A DNA stretch of 64,000 nucleotides from Fodinibacter sp963730365. Its GTDB lineage: Bacteria; Actinomycetota; Actinomycetes; Actinomycetales; Dermatophilaceae. This document shows, in pieces, positions 8,507-19,572 of this stretch. The DNA lies in assembly GCA_963730365.1 (NCBI GenBank), contig CAVSRM010000005.1:124001-188000 (forward strand), given 5' to 3'. The first letter of the stretch is position 1. Every line of letters starts with the position of its first letter. Position numbers and translations under genes: made by a program. Under the pieces are notes generated by a model, which worked only from the letters and a program-made list of their open reading frames with translations, had not been told where the DNA came from and ran no database searches.

Positions 8507-9150
8507 TCCGGGTCGTGGTCGCCGATGACCAGGCACTCGTGAGGTCCGGGTTCTCACTCATCCTGGGCGCGGAGCCGGGGATCGAGGTCGTCGCCGAGGC
8601 CTCTGACGGGACTGAGGCGCTGGCGGCGGCCCGCCGGCTCAGCCCGGACGTGGTCCTCATGGACATCCGGATGCCGGGCATGGACGGCATCGAGGCCACG
8701 CGGCACATCACCGCGAGCCCGAGCACGGCCGGCGTGAGAGTGCTCGTGTTGACGACCTTCGCTGCCGACGAGTACGTCGTCGCCGCGCTTCGAGCCGGAG
8801 CAAGTGGCTTCGTCCTCAAGGACACCGAGCCCGCCGACCTGGTGCGCGCCGTCGAGGTGGTGGCCGCAGGAGACGCCCTCTTGGCGCCCGAGGTCACCCG
8901 GCGCATGCTCGACCGTTTCGCCGAGGGCGGCGCGGCACGGAAGCCGATCGACCTGCCCCCGCTGACGCAGCGGGAGCACGAGGTGCTCGGCTGGGTGGCG
9001 CTCGGGCTGTCCAACGTCGAGATCGCCGACCAGCTGGTCGTCAGCTACTCGACCGTGAAGACGCACGTGAGCCACCTGCTCACCAAGCTGGACGCCCGGG
9101 ACCGAGCGCAGCTGGTCATGCTGGCGCACCGGGCCGGGCTGGGTGGCTGA
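8503..9150 (+). CDS. LuxR/NarL-family response regulator
   Basis: A 215-residue protein. The receiver domain (residues 1-120) has the acidic pair D8-D9, phospho-acceptor D54 in VVLMDIRMPG, and a conserved K in GFVLKDTEP. A LuxR-type helix-turn-helix occupies residues 150-210 (LTQREHEVLGWVALGLSN, then STVKTHVSHLL). It starts with GTG inside the end of the kinase gene. This is the cognate partner of the adjacent kinase. I could not identify its binding sites. Confidence 0.93.
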   Translation: MIRVVVADDQALVRSGFSLILGAEPGIEVVAEASDGTEALAAARRLSPDVVLMDIRMPGMDGIEATRHITASPSTAGVRVLVLTTFAADEYVVAALRAGASGFVLKDTEPADLVRAVEVVAAGDALLAPEVTRRMLDRFAEGGAARKPIDLPPLTQREHEVLGWVALGLSNVEIADQLVVSYSTVKTHVSHLLTKLDARDRAQLVMLAHRAGLGG

Positions 9151-9416
9151 GCAGCCCGGTTGCGGCCGGGCCCGGCGGGATCCCCAGCCAGCGTAAGAGG
9201 ACAGGTGGATCCTCGCGCCGTTCTTCGCCGGGGAGGACTGGTTCTCCTCCGCGCCCGCGAGCGGCCACGGCGCACAGCTGGTCTTCCACATCGCTCCCGA
9301 CGAGACGTCCCACGTCTCCCGGGACCGGCCGGGGCTGTCCCTGCCACCGCGAGGACTGCGGCATCCCGCCGGCTGGGTCGGCCGTTCAGCCGGCTACGCC
9401 TCTCGCGGGCCTGCGT
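9151..9416. other. Intergenic region with possible degenerate coding remnant
   Basis: No complete gene. A GC-rich hairpin (CCCGG-TTGCGG-CCGGG) follows the response-regulator stop and may be its terminator. From about 9206 a plus-strand frame starting WILAPFFAGEDWFSS and continuing to about 9370 shows normal coding bias (G/C third positions) but has no plausible start, and I do not recognise the family. It may be the remains of a gene. Confidence 0.3.
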
Positions 9417-10133
9417 TCATCGGACCGTCTGGAGAGGGGAGGTGGGCACCTCGACGGCGCGCGCTCCGGTCGGGTGTGCCGGCTCCGGCGCGCCGGGACG
9501 CGCTCCCAGCTGATGGCTCAAGAAGAGCAGTGACCATGCGACGGTGAGTTCGAGCAGGACGTGCAGCGCGAACGACTGGGCGTCTTCCTGAAGCCCGTAG
9601 GCGATCATCTTCTCGGGTTCGAGCGCGAAGACCCTGGTGCCGAAGAGCCCGCACAGCATGTGGGCGGCGGTCGCGAAGAGGAAGTACGCCGCCAACCGGA
9701 GCTCTCGCTGCAGGGGCGACGGCCCGCCGACTGCGCCATCTCCCGGTGCGCGAAGGATGGTGAGGATGATGAGGGCCAGCATGACCGTGCCGCCGATGCC
9801 GAACACGATTCCCGGCGCGGCGAGGGGGGCGTAGGCCGTGGCGAGGTAGACCAGCCCGGCAGCGAGGTGGATGGTGAGATGCCTGCGAGACACGCCTGAA
9901 CGCAGCAGCGCGGCCACGGTGATGAGCAGGATGCCGATCTTGAACGAGAATGCCCACACCAGGAATCGCAGCACCCGCCACGTCTCGACATCGTCGGGGA
10001 CGGCGCCCGGCTCTCCCGTGCCGGCCTCGAGCGTCTCGAGGAACCCGGGCAGGACGACGTAGCGCCCCGCAACCGCCCAAGCCGCGAAACCGACCCCGAC
10101 GACGATGAGGGCGATACTGGTGATCCGCCTCAT
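9417..10133 (-). CDS. Polytopic membrane protein of unknown function
   Basis: About 238 residues with six or seven hydrophobic segments, starting at ATG 10133 (MRRITSIALIVVG). A conserved-looking stretch near the N-terminus (RVLRFLVWAFSFKIGIL) and the segment AYFLFATAAHMLCGLFG are the best-defined helices. I do not recognise a family. Its ATG overlaps the TGA of the upstream TetR-like fragment by four bases, so it was once, or still is, the second gene of a TetR-led operon. That arrangement usually means the membrane protein is controlled by the regulator, here apparently damaged. Confidence 0.6.
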   Translation of the reverse strand: MRRITSIALIVVGVGFAAWAVAGRYVVLPGFLETLEAGTGEPGAVPDDVETWRVLRFLVWAFSFKIGILLITVAALLRSGVSRRHLTIHLAAGLVYLATAYAPLAAPGIVFGIGGTVMLALIILTILRAPGDGAVGGPSPLQRELRLAAYFLFATAAHMLCGLFGTRVFALEPEKMIAYGLQEDAQSFALHVLLELTVAWSLLFLSHQLGARPGAPEPAHPTGARAVEVPTSPLQTVR

Positions 10134-10455
10134 GACAACCCCCCGACGTGTGTGCCGCCGCGCTGACCACGCAGCAGTGCGACGATCCACTCCGGTTCCG
10201 GGCAAGCGGCGTCGTGGTCGAGGGCGACCAGCTGAGCGATGCCCTGGAGCGCACCCCAGAATGCGATCGACAACGCGAGCGGGTCACCGTCGCGGACCAC
10301 TCCTGCGTCCTGGCCCGCCCGAACGACCTCCGCCGACCGAGCCAAGATGCGACGCGTGGCGCGGCTGACGACGTCGTCACCCAGCACGGCGTCCGCATCC
10401 GCCCGGCTGATCAGGACGAACATGAGCGCTACGGAGCGACGCCGCCGCATCCCAC
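10130..10455 (-). pseudogene. TetR-family regulator, C-terminal remnant lacking the DNA-binding head
   Basis: On the minus strand the frame ending at 10130 reads LMFVLISRADADAVLG, then RATRRILARSAEVVRAGQ, then DPLALSIAFWGALQGIAQL. This is the typical helical ligand-binding/dimerisation C-terminus of TetR regulators. A full TetR needs another 300 bp or so with a helix-turn-helix, but within about 120 bp the DNA becomes the start of the divergent ppsR gene. In the last 60 bp before that, the TetR-like reading seems to shift frame. It is a 5'-truncated pseudogene or, less likely, a helix-turn-helix-less protein. It overlaps the downstream membrane-protein gene by four bases. Confidence 0.55.
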
Positions 10456-10576
10456 GGGGCTGTCGTCGTCGGCGCCACGAGGGTGATCCGATCTCCTCGG
10501 CGTCCCACAGGTCTGCCGGTCGGCACAGGCGCCACGGACCAGCGGGACGTGAGCCGGTTCGCTCTGCCAGAGTGGG

Positions 10577-11404
10577 GTGGTGACCCCGGCCGCCGCGACT
10601 CCCGTCTTCTTCCTCGCAGGAGGCACGGGCATCTCGGCCGAGACGCTGGGCAACCTCATGTTGCAGCAGTTCCCCAGCGTCGAGTTCGCGCGGCAGAAGA
10701 TCCCGTTCATCACCTCGGTGGAGCTGGCGCGCAACGTGGTGGCGACCCTCGATGCCGCCATGACCGAGAGCGTCACTCCACTCGTCTTCTCCACCGTGTC
10801 CGACGAAGCGGTCCGCGCCGAGCTCCAGCGCACCACCTGTGCGTTCGTCGACCTCTTCGGGTCCCACCTCGACACCGTCGAGCGGGTCCTGCACGTCAAC
10901 GCCACTCATGGCGCGGGGGCCCTGCACGGTGTCGGTGACCTGCGTCGCTACGACCGTCGGATGAAGGCGATCGAGTACGCGATGGAGCACGACGACGGGG
11001 CCAGCCTGCGCAACCTCGAGCAGGCGGACCTCATCCTCATCGCACCGTCGCGGTGCGGGAAGACGCCGACGTCGCTCTACCTCGCACTCCAGCACGGGCT
11101 GAAGGTCGCGAACTACCCCCTCGTCGAGGAGGACTTCGGCAGCACCCAGCTCCCGCGCCCCCTCCGGAACCTCCACAAGGTCGCCTTCGGCCTGCTCTCG
11201 ACGCCGGCCAGGCTGAGTCAGGTGCGCGGTGAGCGCCGCCCGGGGTCGGACTACGCGAGCCTCGCCCAGTGCAGCTACGAGCTGCGGCGGGCCGAAGCGC
11301 TCTACCGCGCCCACCGGATCCCCTCGATCAACTCCTCCTCGATGTCGGTCGAGGAGATGGCCGCCGTCATCATGCAGAGCAGCAGGCTCCCGACCCATGC
11401 CTGA
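10577..11404 (+). CDS. ppsR: PEP synthase regulatory protein (bifunctional kinase/phosphorylase, DUF299)
   Basis: A 275-residue protein covering the full length of the family. The nucleotide-binding signature APSRCGKTPTSLYLA lies at about residues 156-170, and the N-terminal PVFFLAGGTGISAETLG is the usual family start. Known family members inactivate PEP synthase by ADP-dependent threonine phosphorylation next to the catalytic His and reactivate it by phosphorolysis. The target gene, ppsA, begins 60 bp downstream on the same strand, so the assignment as PpsR rather than a PPDK regulator is supported by context. It starts with GTG 10577. Confidence 0.92.
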   Translation: MVTPAAATPVFFLAGGTGISAETLGNLMLQQFPSVEFARQKIPFITSVELARNVVATLDAAMTESVTPLVFSTVSDEAVRAELQRTTCAFVDLFGSHLDTVERVLHVNATHGAGALHGVGDLRRYDRRMKAIEYAMEHDDGASLRNLEQADLILIAPSRCGKTPTSLYLALQHGLKVANYPLVEEDFGSTQLPRPLRNLHKVAFGLLSTPARLSQVRGERRPGSDYASLAQCSYELRRAEALYRAHRIPSINSSSMSVEEMAAVIMQSSRLPTHA

Positions 11405-11464
11405 CCTCCAGCGCACCATCCCGCGACGTCTCGTCGCAGGCCGCCCTCCGATGAAAGGAATGCC

Positions 11465-13869
<2,405 letters not shown>

Positions 13870-13873
<4 letters not shown>

Positions 13874-14565
13874 CCCGGGCAGCGGGCGGTCCGCGGCCGT
13901 GGTGGGCCAGTGCGTTCTTCGTCCTCGGCACCCTGCTGTCGTTGCTCGCGCCACCGCTGGTCGCGGGCGTCTTCACCGACCAGGACCCGGCAGTGCTCGT
14001 AGTGGTGGCGGTCGTCGAGCTCGCCCTGGTGTGGGGGCTGGTGCGCTGGTGGCTGCACCGGCGCAACCTGTCCTGGCGCGACACGGGGCTGGCCAGGACG
14101 CACTGGTTGCGAGACGCGGCGCTCGGGGCGGCCATCGTGCCGGTCCGACTGCTTCTGGAGTTCGGGGTGCTCGTGCCGGCGTCGGGGGGAGCGAGCAACC
14201 CGGGTGTCGTGGAAGTCCTCGACAACGCCGCGGCGGGGGCGGCCGCGGTGGCGGCGACGTTGGTGCTCGGGGTGGTCGGGGGAGGTGTCGCCGAGGAGCT
14301 GTGGTTCCGCGGCTTCCTGATGGGCGTACTTCCGGAGGCGTTCGGCGAGAGGCAGCGCGCGGTGTGGGTGGCGGCACTCGTCTCGGTGGTGCTCTTCGCG
14401 GTGCTCCACTTCCCCGTCAACGGGCCCGATGTCGTGTCGATCCTGGTGGCGGGCACATCCTACGCGGGGCTGTTCTTGGTCACCGGTCGGCTCACGGCAT
14501 CCGTGGTCTCGCATTCACTGTGGAACATCGCTGCCGTCGTCGTCGTGCTCGCCATCCACGGCTGA
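13870..14565 (+). CDS. CPBP-family intramembrane metalloprotease
   Basis: A 231-residue protein with about seven hydrophobic segments and the CPBP motifs: E-E in GGGVAEELWFRGFLMG, H in LFAVLHFPVNG, and H-x3-N in VVSHSLWN. The start GTG 13870 overlaps the ppsA stop by four bases, giving translational coupling. The open frame extends back inside ppsA but that is not believable coding. Why a membrane protease should be coupled to PEP synthase is unknown. It is one of three CPBP proteins in this window. It is convergent with the SulP transporter, with about 45 bp between the stops. Confidence 0.85.
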
Positions 14566-14610
14566 GGCCGGCCCCTGAGGGAGGTGGGGGCTGGTGGGGC
14601 GACGGACGGG

Positions 14611-16146
14611 TCAGCCGAGGTGGCCGGCCAGGAGGTCGTGCCGCGCCTGGCTGGAGTCGTTGAGGCCGACGATGGTCACCGTCTTGCCCTTCGCCGCGTA
14701 CTTCGTCGTGATGGCGTCGAGCGTCGCGACGGTGGAGGCGTCCCAGATGTGGGAGCCCGACATGTCGATGACGATGTTGACCGGGTCGTTGACGTAGTCG
14801 AACTGCGTCACGAGGTCGTTGCTGGAGGCGAAGAACAGCTCGCCGCGCACGGCGTACACGCGGGTGTCGTCGTCGGGGTGGGCCACGTCGACGACCTCGG
14901 TGAAGTGGGCCACCCGGCGAGCGAACATGACCATCGCCGCGAGCACGCCGACGACCACGCCGATGGCGAGGTTGTCGGTGATGACGACCACGGCCACGGT
15001 CGCGACCATGACGAAGGTCTCGCTGCGCGGCATCCGGCGCAGGGTCTTCGGCTGGAGGCTGTGCCAGTCCATGGTCCCGACCGAGACCATGATCATCACG
15101 GCGACCAGCGCCGCCATCGGGATCTGCCCGACGATGTCGCCGAGCCCGACGACGAGCACGAGGAGGAACACCCCGGCGAGGAAGGTCGAGATGCGGGTGC
15201 GGGCGCCGGAGGCCTTGACGTTGATCATCGTCTGGCCGATCATCGCGCAGCCACCCATTCCACCGAAGAAGCCGGTGATGACGTTCGCGGCACCCTGGCC
15301 CCAGGCCTCGCGCGTCTTGTTGGAGTGGGTGTCGGTCACGTCGTCGACGAGCTTGGCCGTCATGAGGGACTCCATGAGCCCCACGAGGGCCACACCCAGC
15401 GCGAACGGCGCGATGATCGACAGGGTCTCCATGGTGAACGGCACGTCGGGGAAGAAGAGGCTCGGCAGGCTCTCGGGGAGCGCGCCCTCGTCACCGACGG
15501 TCGGCACGGCGATGGAGGCCGCGACCGTGTAGGCCGCGAGCACGACGATGGCGACGAGGGGCGCGGGTACCACGGTGGTGACCCGCGGGAGGAAGACCAT
15601 GATCGCGATGCCGACGGCGACCATCGGGTAGACCGCCCACGGCACCCCGGTGAGGTGCGGGATCTGTGCCATGAAGATGAGGATCGCCAGGGCGTTGACG
15701 AAGCCGACCATCACCGAGCGCGGGATGAACCGCATCAGCTTGGCGACTCCGAGCAGGCCGAACGCCACCTGGATGAGCCCGCCGAGGATGACGGCGGCGA
15801 TGAGGTAGTCCAGGCCGTACTCGCGCACGAGCGGGGCGATGACGAGGGCGACCGCGCCGGTGGCCGCGGAGATCATCGCCGGGCGGCCACCGAGGAACGC
15901 GATGGAGACCGCCATGGTGAAGGACGCGAAGAGTCCGACGCGGGGGTCCACGCCGGCGATGATCGAGAAGGAGATGGCCTCCGGGATCAGGGCGAGGGCG
16001 ACGACGAGCCCGGCGAGGACCTCGGTCCGCAACCGTCGCGGGGAGCGCAGGGCGGCTCGCACGGACGTGACGTCGTGCTCGTGCGCGAAGGTCACGTGGT
16101 CCGGGTGCGATGGTTCGGCTGCACGGGTGGGGGAGGGTGCGGGCAT
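14611..16146 (-). CDS. SulP-family anion transporter with STAS domain
   Basis: A 511-residue protein. A SulP/SLC26 transmembrane core covers roughly residues 30-390, with recognisable segments (ALIPEAISFSIIAGVDP; GGMGGCAMIGQTMINVKASG; LGDIVGQIPMAAL). A C-terminal STAS domain (about 400-505) has VIDMSGSHIWDASTVATLDA. Family members carry sulfate, bicarbonate or dicarboxylates. The substrate is not decidable here, and bicarbonate is attractive for a CO oxidiser but speculative. ATG 16146 is chosen because AGGAG lies 8 bases upstream, and the open frame further upstream is Arg/Pro-rich shadow. Confidence 0.9.
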   Translation of the reverse strand: MPAPSPTRAAEPSHPDHVTFAHEHDVTSVRAALRSPRRLRTEVLAGLVVALALIPEAISFSIIAGVDPRVGLFASFTMAVSIAFLGGRPAMISAATGAVALVIAPLVREYGLDYLIAAVILGGLIQVAFGLLGVAKLMRFIPRSVMVGFVNALAILIFMAQIPHLTGVPWAVYPMVAVGIAIMVFLPRVTTVVPAPLVAIVVLAAYTVAASIAVPTVGDEGALPESLPSLFFPDVPFTMETLSIIAPFALGVALVGLMESLMTAKLVDDVTDTHSNKTREAWGQGAANVITGFFGGMGGCAMIGQTMINVKASGARTRISTFLAGVFLLVLVVGLGDIVGQIPMAALVAVMIMVSVGTMDWHSLQPKTLRRMPRSETFVMVATVAVVVITDNLAIGVVVGVLAAMVMFARRVAHFTEVVDVAHPDDDTRVYAVRGELFFASSNDLVTQFDYVNDPVNIVIDMSGSHIWDASTVATLDAITTKYAAKGKTVTIVGLNDSSQARHDLLAGHLG

Positions 16147-16421
16147 GGGCAGGCTCCTGCTGGCGGGTGGGGGGCCCACCTGGGTGGGCCTGCACCCGGG
16201 ACAGCGATGGGCCGGGCGGCGGCGGTATCGGGGCGGTGCACCGGCCGGACGGGCGCGCACCGAGGTTGTCTACGGCGCCCAGATGATGTGGACGGGGCGC
16301 CAGCCGCGCCGAGGGGCACGCGACAACACCTCCATTCTACCGGTCGATCGCACATCTCCGAACCACGCGTGGGGCCACGGCGGGGTTCACGGGACGCGCA
16401 GCGACCGTGGAGAATGTCCCG

Positions 16422-16711
16422 ATGTCCCAGCAGCACGAACGCCCAGCGCCGGAGCCGGAGGTGGTGGCGCTCGCACCTGAGGTCCGGCCGGTCGCCGGCG
16501 AGCTCCGGCACCTCGCGGCCCGGTCGTTGGGCGGCGGGAGGGTCGACTCGCTCGCGGTGCTCGTGATGCGCCTGGTCCGGAGGCTGTGGGGTCCGGCGTT
16601 CGTCTTCGGTGTGGCCTGGCTGGCGCTGGTCGGCGACCTCGACGATCCCGAGTGCCGGTCGGGCTGGTCGTGCTGGTCGTGCTCCTCGTGGGCAGGAGCA
16701 TGACGCCATGA
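16422..16711 (+). pseudogene. Small DUF-type membrane protein, single-base frameshift
   Basis: Starts at ATG 16422 (MSQQHERPAPEPE) and reads through a positively charged helix and a membrane segment (GPAFVFGVAWLALVGDLDDP). Just after that the frame is lost into Cys/Trp/Ser-rich nonsense. One extra C in the CCC run near 16650 restores VPVGLVVLVVLLVGR, a second membrane helix, and a stop TGA at 16709-16711 that overlaps the next gene's ATG at 16708 by four bases. The restored reading is therefore convincing. The gene is either frameshifted or the base is missing from the assembly. No function is recognised. Confidence 0.6.
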
Positions 16712-17358
16712 GCGGACGTCCATCGGCGCGACGCCCTGCCACGGTGACGATCGTGGTCCTCCTCACCGGCGTGGCGGCGGTGATCGACATCGTCGTGGGG
16801 GTGGGCGCACTCGCGGCGGCCCGCTCGGTGGAGACACCGTCGTCGCTGGACCTCACCGCCGACCAGACCGTGCTGCTCGCGCAGCTGCTGGGCTGGGTCT
16901 TCATCGGCCTGGGGGTGAGCCAGGCCGTGCTCGCGGTGCTCCTGGCCCGGGGTGTGAACGCGGCCAGGCTCGTGCTGACACTGGTGCTCATCCTGCGCCA
17001 GGCCCACGCCTGGTTCCTCGTCGCCGAGCTCGGCATCCGGCGGGGGGAGGGGTTCGTGGGCCTCGCGGCGGCCGTCGTCACGGTCTTCCTCATGTGGAAC
17101 CCCGCTGCCTCGCGGTTCTACGACTCCCGCCGCGACACCGAGCTGTCCGGATCGCTGCGGCAGCCACACCTGGACCGAGTGGACGGCACGGGTGCCGTCG
17201 ACCACTCCGGTCAGCCAGGCGGGCCTCCTGCACGGCCAGAGCGACGGCATCCCGGCGTCCAGGTGGTTCGACCGGGAGCTCGGCCGCCTGCTCGTCGCGA
17301 ACCGGCCGGCGGATGCCGCATCAAACGGCCTGATACGTCGATCCCGGGGGTGAGGTAG
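16708..17358 (+). CDS. Membrane protein of unknown function with aberrant C-terminal extension
   Basis: Starts at ATG 16708 inside the stop region of the preceding gene. Residues 1-140 contain four membrane helices (TIVVLLTGVAAVIDIVVG; LLGWVFIGLGVSQAVLAVLL; LTLVLILRQAHAWFLV; VGLAAAVVTVFLMWNP) and end in AASRFYDSRR, which looks like a natural C-terminus. The frame then runs on for about 75 Pro/Arg/Gly-rich residues through DNA that in another frame encodes alkaline phosphatase. I think the real protein ended near 17135 and its stop was lost in the rearrangement that scrambled the next gene. Function unknown. Confidence 0.5.
   Translation: MSGRPSARRPATVTIVVLLTGVAAVIDIVVGVGALAAARSVETPSSLDLTADQTVLLAQLLGWVFIGLGVSQAVLAVLLARGVNAARLVLTLVLILRQAHAWFLVAELGIRRGEGFVGLAAAVVTVFLMWNPAASRFYDSRRDTELSGSLRQPHLDRVDGTGAVDHSGQPGGPPARPERRHPGVQVVRPGARPPARREPAGGCRIKRPDTSIPGVR
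17162..17320 (+). pseudogene. Alkaline-phosphatase-like protein, fragment 1 (nucleophile region)
   Basis: In the plus frame starting at 17162 the sequence reads SHTWTEWTARVPSTTPVSQ, then AGLLHGQSDGIPASRWFDRE and LGRLLVANRPADAA. This is the nucleophile region (Thr in P-S-T-T-P) of the actinobacterial proteins that join a phage-holin-like membrane domain to an alkaline-phosphatase-type hydrolase. The preceding part of the catalytic domain (metal-binding D-G, P-T-L) is missing, with a frame break just before 17162. The fragment runs into a stop at 17351-17353 after entering foreign or inverted DNA. It continues in the same frame at 17591. Confidence 0.6.
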
Positions 17359-17590
17359 AGCCCTGCGCCCAGCACCGCCGCGTTCGAGAACAGCGCCAAC
17401 AGCGCCGCGCCGAACCAGCCGAAGACGAGCGCCACCCGGACGAACACCGGCCGCAGCAGCCCCCCGACCAGCGAGATCATCACGACAGCGAGAAGGATCG
17501 AGTCGGAGCTCGACACCCTGATCCCGGGCACCAGGGCGATCGTCGCGGCCAGCACCGTGAGCCGGGCAAGGAAGTCCAGGACCTTCGTGG
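17325..17590 (-). pseudogene. Holin-like membrane domain fragment, inverted inside the phosphatase gene
   Basis: On the minus strand the frame reads TKVLDFLARLTVLAATIALV, PGIRVSSSDSILLAVVMISL, LRPVFVRVALVFGWFGAALL, then LFSNAAVLGAGLYLTPGID. This matches the four-helix holin-type domain that normally forms the N-terminus of the same alkaline-phosphatase-like proteins. Here it lies on the opposite strand, in the middle of the phosphatase coding sequence, with no credible start codon of its own. It occupies 17321-17590, exactly 270 bp, so the phosphatase reading on either side stays in register. It is flanked by a 7-bp inverted repeat (17338-17344 and 17589-17595). Confidence 0.55.
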
Positions 17591-19033
17591 ATCGAGGCGC
17601 GAGCGAGCAACGGTCGCGGTCTGCTCGCCGACGACGGAGTGAGCATCTCGAACCTCTTCTCCGGTGACGCCCCCCAGTCGCTGCTCACCATGAGCGGGCT
17701 GCGCAGGGGCGCGTCGGGGCTCGGCCCGTCGTCGTCGTATGCCGCGTTCTTCACCCACCCCGCAGGCTTCCTGCGCGCGCTCATCCTCACTGTGGGCGAG
17801 ATGGTCAAGGAGCTGTTCCAGGCACGACGTCAGGTGCGCCGCGGGGTCGAGCCGAGGATCCACCGCGGAGGCTCCTACGTGGCCCTCCGGGCCGTGACGA
17901 ACGTCTTCCTGCGCGACCTGAACGTGGCGCTCGTGGTCGAGGCGATGATTCGGGGGGCGAAGTCGGTGTACGTCGACTTCGTCGACTACGACGAGATCGC
18001 CCACCACGCCGGCGTCACCCGCGGGGAGTCGCTGGCTGCGCTGTACGGGCTCGACGACACCCTGCGAACTCTGGAGCAGGTGATCGACTCCGGCATCGCG
18101 CCGCGGCCGTACCACGTGGTGCTCGTCTCCGACCACGGCCAGAGCCAGGGGGCGACCTTCCTCCAGCGCTACGGGCACTCGCTCGAGGACTTCATCCGGG
18201 AGAACCTCGAGGGAGCTTCCACCGTCACCGCGGAGACGGACGAGGTCGAGTCCTGGGGGCCGGTCAACATTCTGCTGGGACAGCTGTCGGGGCAGGACTC
18301 GGTGTCGGGTCGACTGACCCGAAAGGCGATCGGCGAGCGTGACCCCGAGGCGGCCGTCGGTCCGGCGCGGGCGCCGGCAGATGACGCGGGAGAACCGGCT
18401 GAACTGACCGTCGTCGGCTCCGGGAACCTCGGGGGTGTGTGGTTCAGCCAGCAGGCGGAGCGGCTGTCCGCGGGCGACATCGAGGCGCTGCACCCGGGCC
18501 TGCTCACGGCGTTGTCCGCTCACCCCGGCATCGGTTTCGTCGTCGTCACTGGCTCCACCGGGCCCATCGCCCTGGGTGCTGCCGGCACCCACGACCTCGG
18601 CACCGGGGAGGTCGTGGGGGAGGACCCGCTCGCGCTCTTCGGGCCCGACGCGGCTGCGGACTTCATCCACGTCATGTCCTTCGAGAACGCCCCCGACACC
18701 TACGTCAACAGCCTCTACGACCCCGTCCTCGACGAGGTCGCGGCGTTCGAGGAGCTCGTGGGATGCCACGGCGGCCTCGGTGGATGGCAGTCCAGGCCCC
18801 TGCTCGTCCATCCGGTGGAGTGGTCGATGGACGCCGACCTCCTCGACGAGCGCGGGCGCCTGCACGGGGCCGATGCCGTCCACCACCAGCTGGTGCGCTG
18901 GCTCGAACGACTCGGGCACCGCACCGACCTTCCGACCGATGAGTCAGTGCGGACCGACCCTCCATCGGATCAGGGGTGGGCGGTTGCGGTCAATGGCTCG
19001 TGCGGACGTCCTCGCGCGGGTGACACGTCCTGA
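17591..19033 (+). pseudogene. Alkaline-phosphatase-like protein, fragment 2 (C-terminal two-thirds)
   Basis: Picks up the phosphatase frame as IEARASNGRGLLADDGVSIS and continues about 480 residues. It includes LFSGDAPQSLLTMSG, the metal-ligand motifs DYDEIAHHAG and VSDHGQSQG, and a C-terminal G-N-L-G-G-V-W-F segment. A translation start at GTG 17639 is possible, but such a product would lack the nucleophile and the first metal ligands, so it should not be active. The full gene would encode an envelope-bound phosphodiesterase/phosphatase-like enzyme of unknown substrate. Confidence 0.6.
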
Positions 19034-19056
19034 CATCGCCAGTAGTGTCGACGAGC

Positions 19057-19542
19057 ATGGCGCAGCGCCAGACTGCGTGGTCGGTGGGGCTCGCGTGGCT
19101 CGCAACGATCGCGATCGACTTCTTCGTCTTCGGTGGAGTCTTTGCCGGGCTGCTCGAGGAGGCCTCGAGCGAGGCGGTCCTGTCCCCGGAGGCCCTCTTC
19201 CGGCGGATCCCAGCCGGGTATGCCTCGTTCCTTCTCGAGGTCCTGCTCCTCGCCTGGCTGCTGCGGGCGAACGGCTCCCGTGGTGTGACGAGCGGCGTGC
19301 GCACCGGCCTGGGCTCCGGCGGCCTCTTCGCGACGGCTGTGGTGCTGGGGCTGTGGTCGTTCACCACGGTGCCGGTGGTCGTGCTGATGGCCTGGTGGCT
19401 GACCCTCGTCCTCCAGTTCGCCGCTGCCGGAGCCGTCCTCGGGGCGTCAGGCACTGAGAAATGGCGACCGACGCGGCGCTGGGTGGTGGTGCTCGTGGTC
19501 GTCCTCGTCGCCGGTGGGATCGTCCTGCAGAACCGTGGCTGA
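19057..19542 (+). CDS. Small polytopic membrane protein
   Basis: A 161-residue protein with four or five membrane helices, starting at ATG 19057 (MAQRQTAWSVGLAWLATIAI). A GTG four codons upstream is an alternative. The helix order, with an acidic loop after the first helix (LLEEASSEAVL) and a short charged loop T-E-K-W-R-P before the last, does not match a family I can name. It lies 24 bp past the end of the broken phosphatase and is convergent with the proton ATPase. Confidence 0.55.
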   Translation: MAQRQTAWSVGLAWLATIAIDFFVFGGVFAGLLEEASSEAVLSPEALFRRIPAGYASFLLEVLLLAWLLRANGSRGVTSGVRTGLGSGGLFATAVVLGLWSFTTVPVVVLMAWWLTLVLQFAAAGAVLGASGTEKWRPTRRWVVVLVVVLVAGGIVLQNRG

Positions 19543-19572
19543 GCGTCGCGTCCGACGGGCTTCCCGGGGCTC

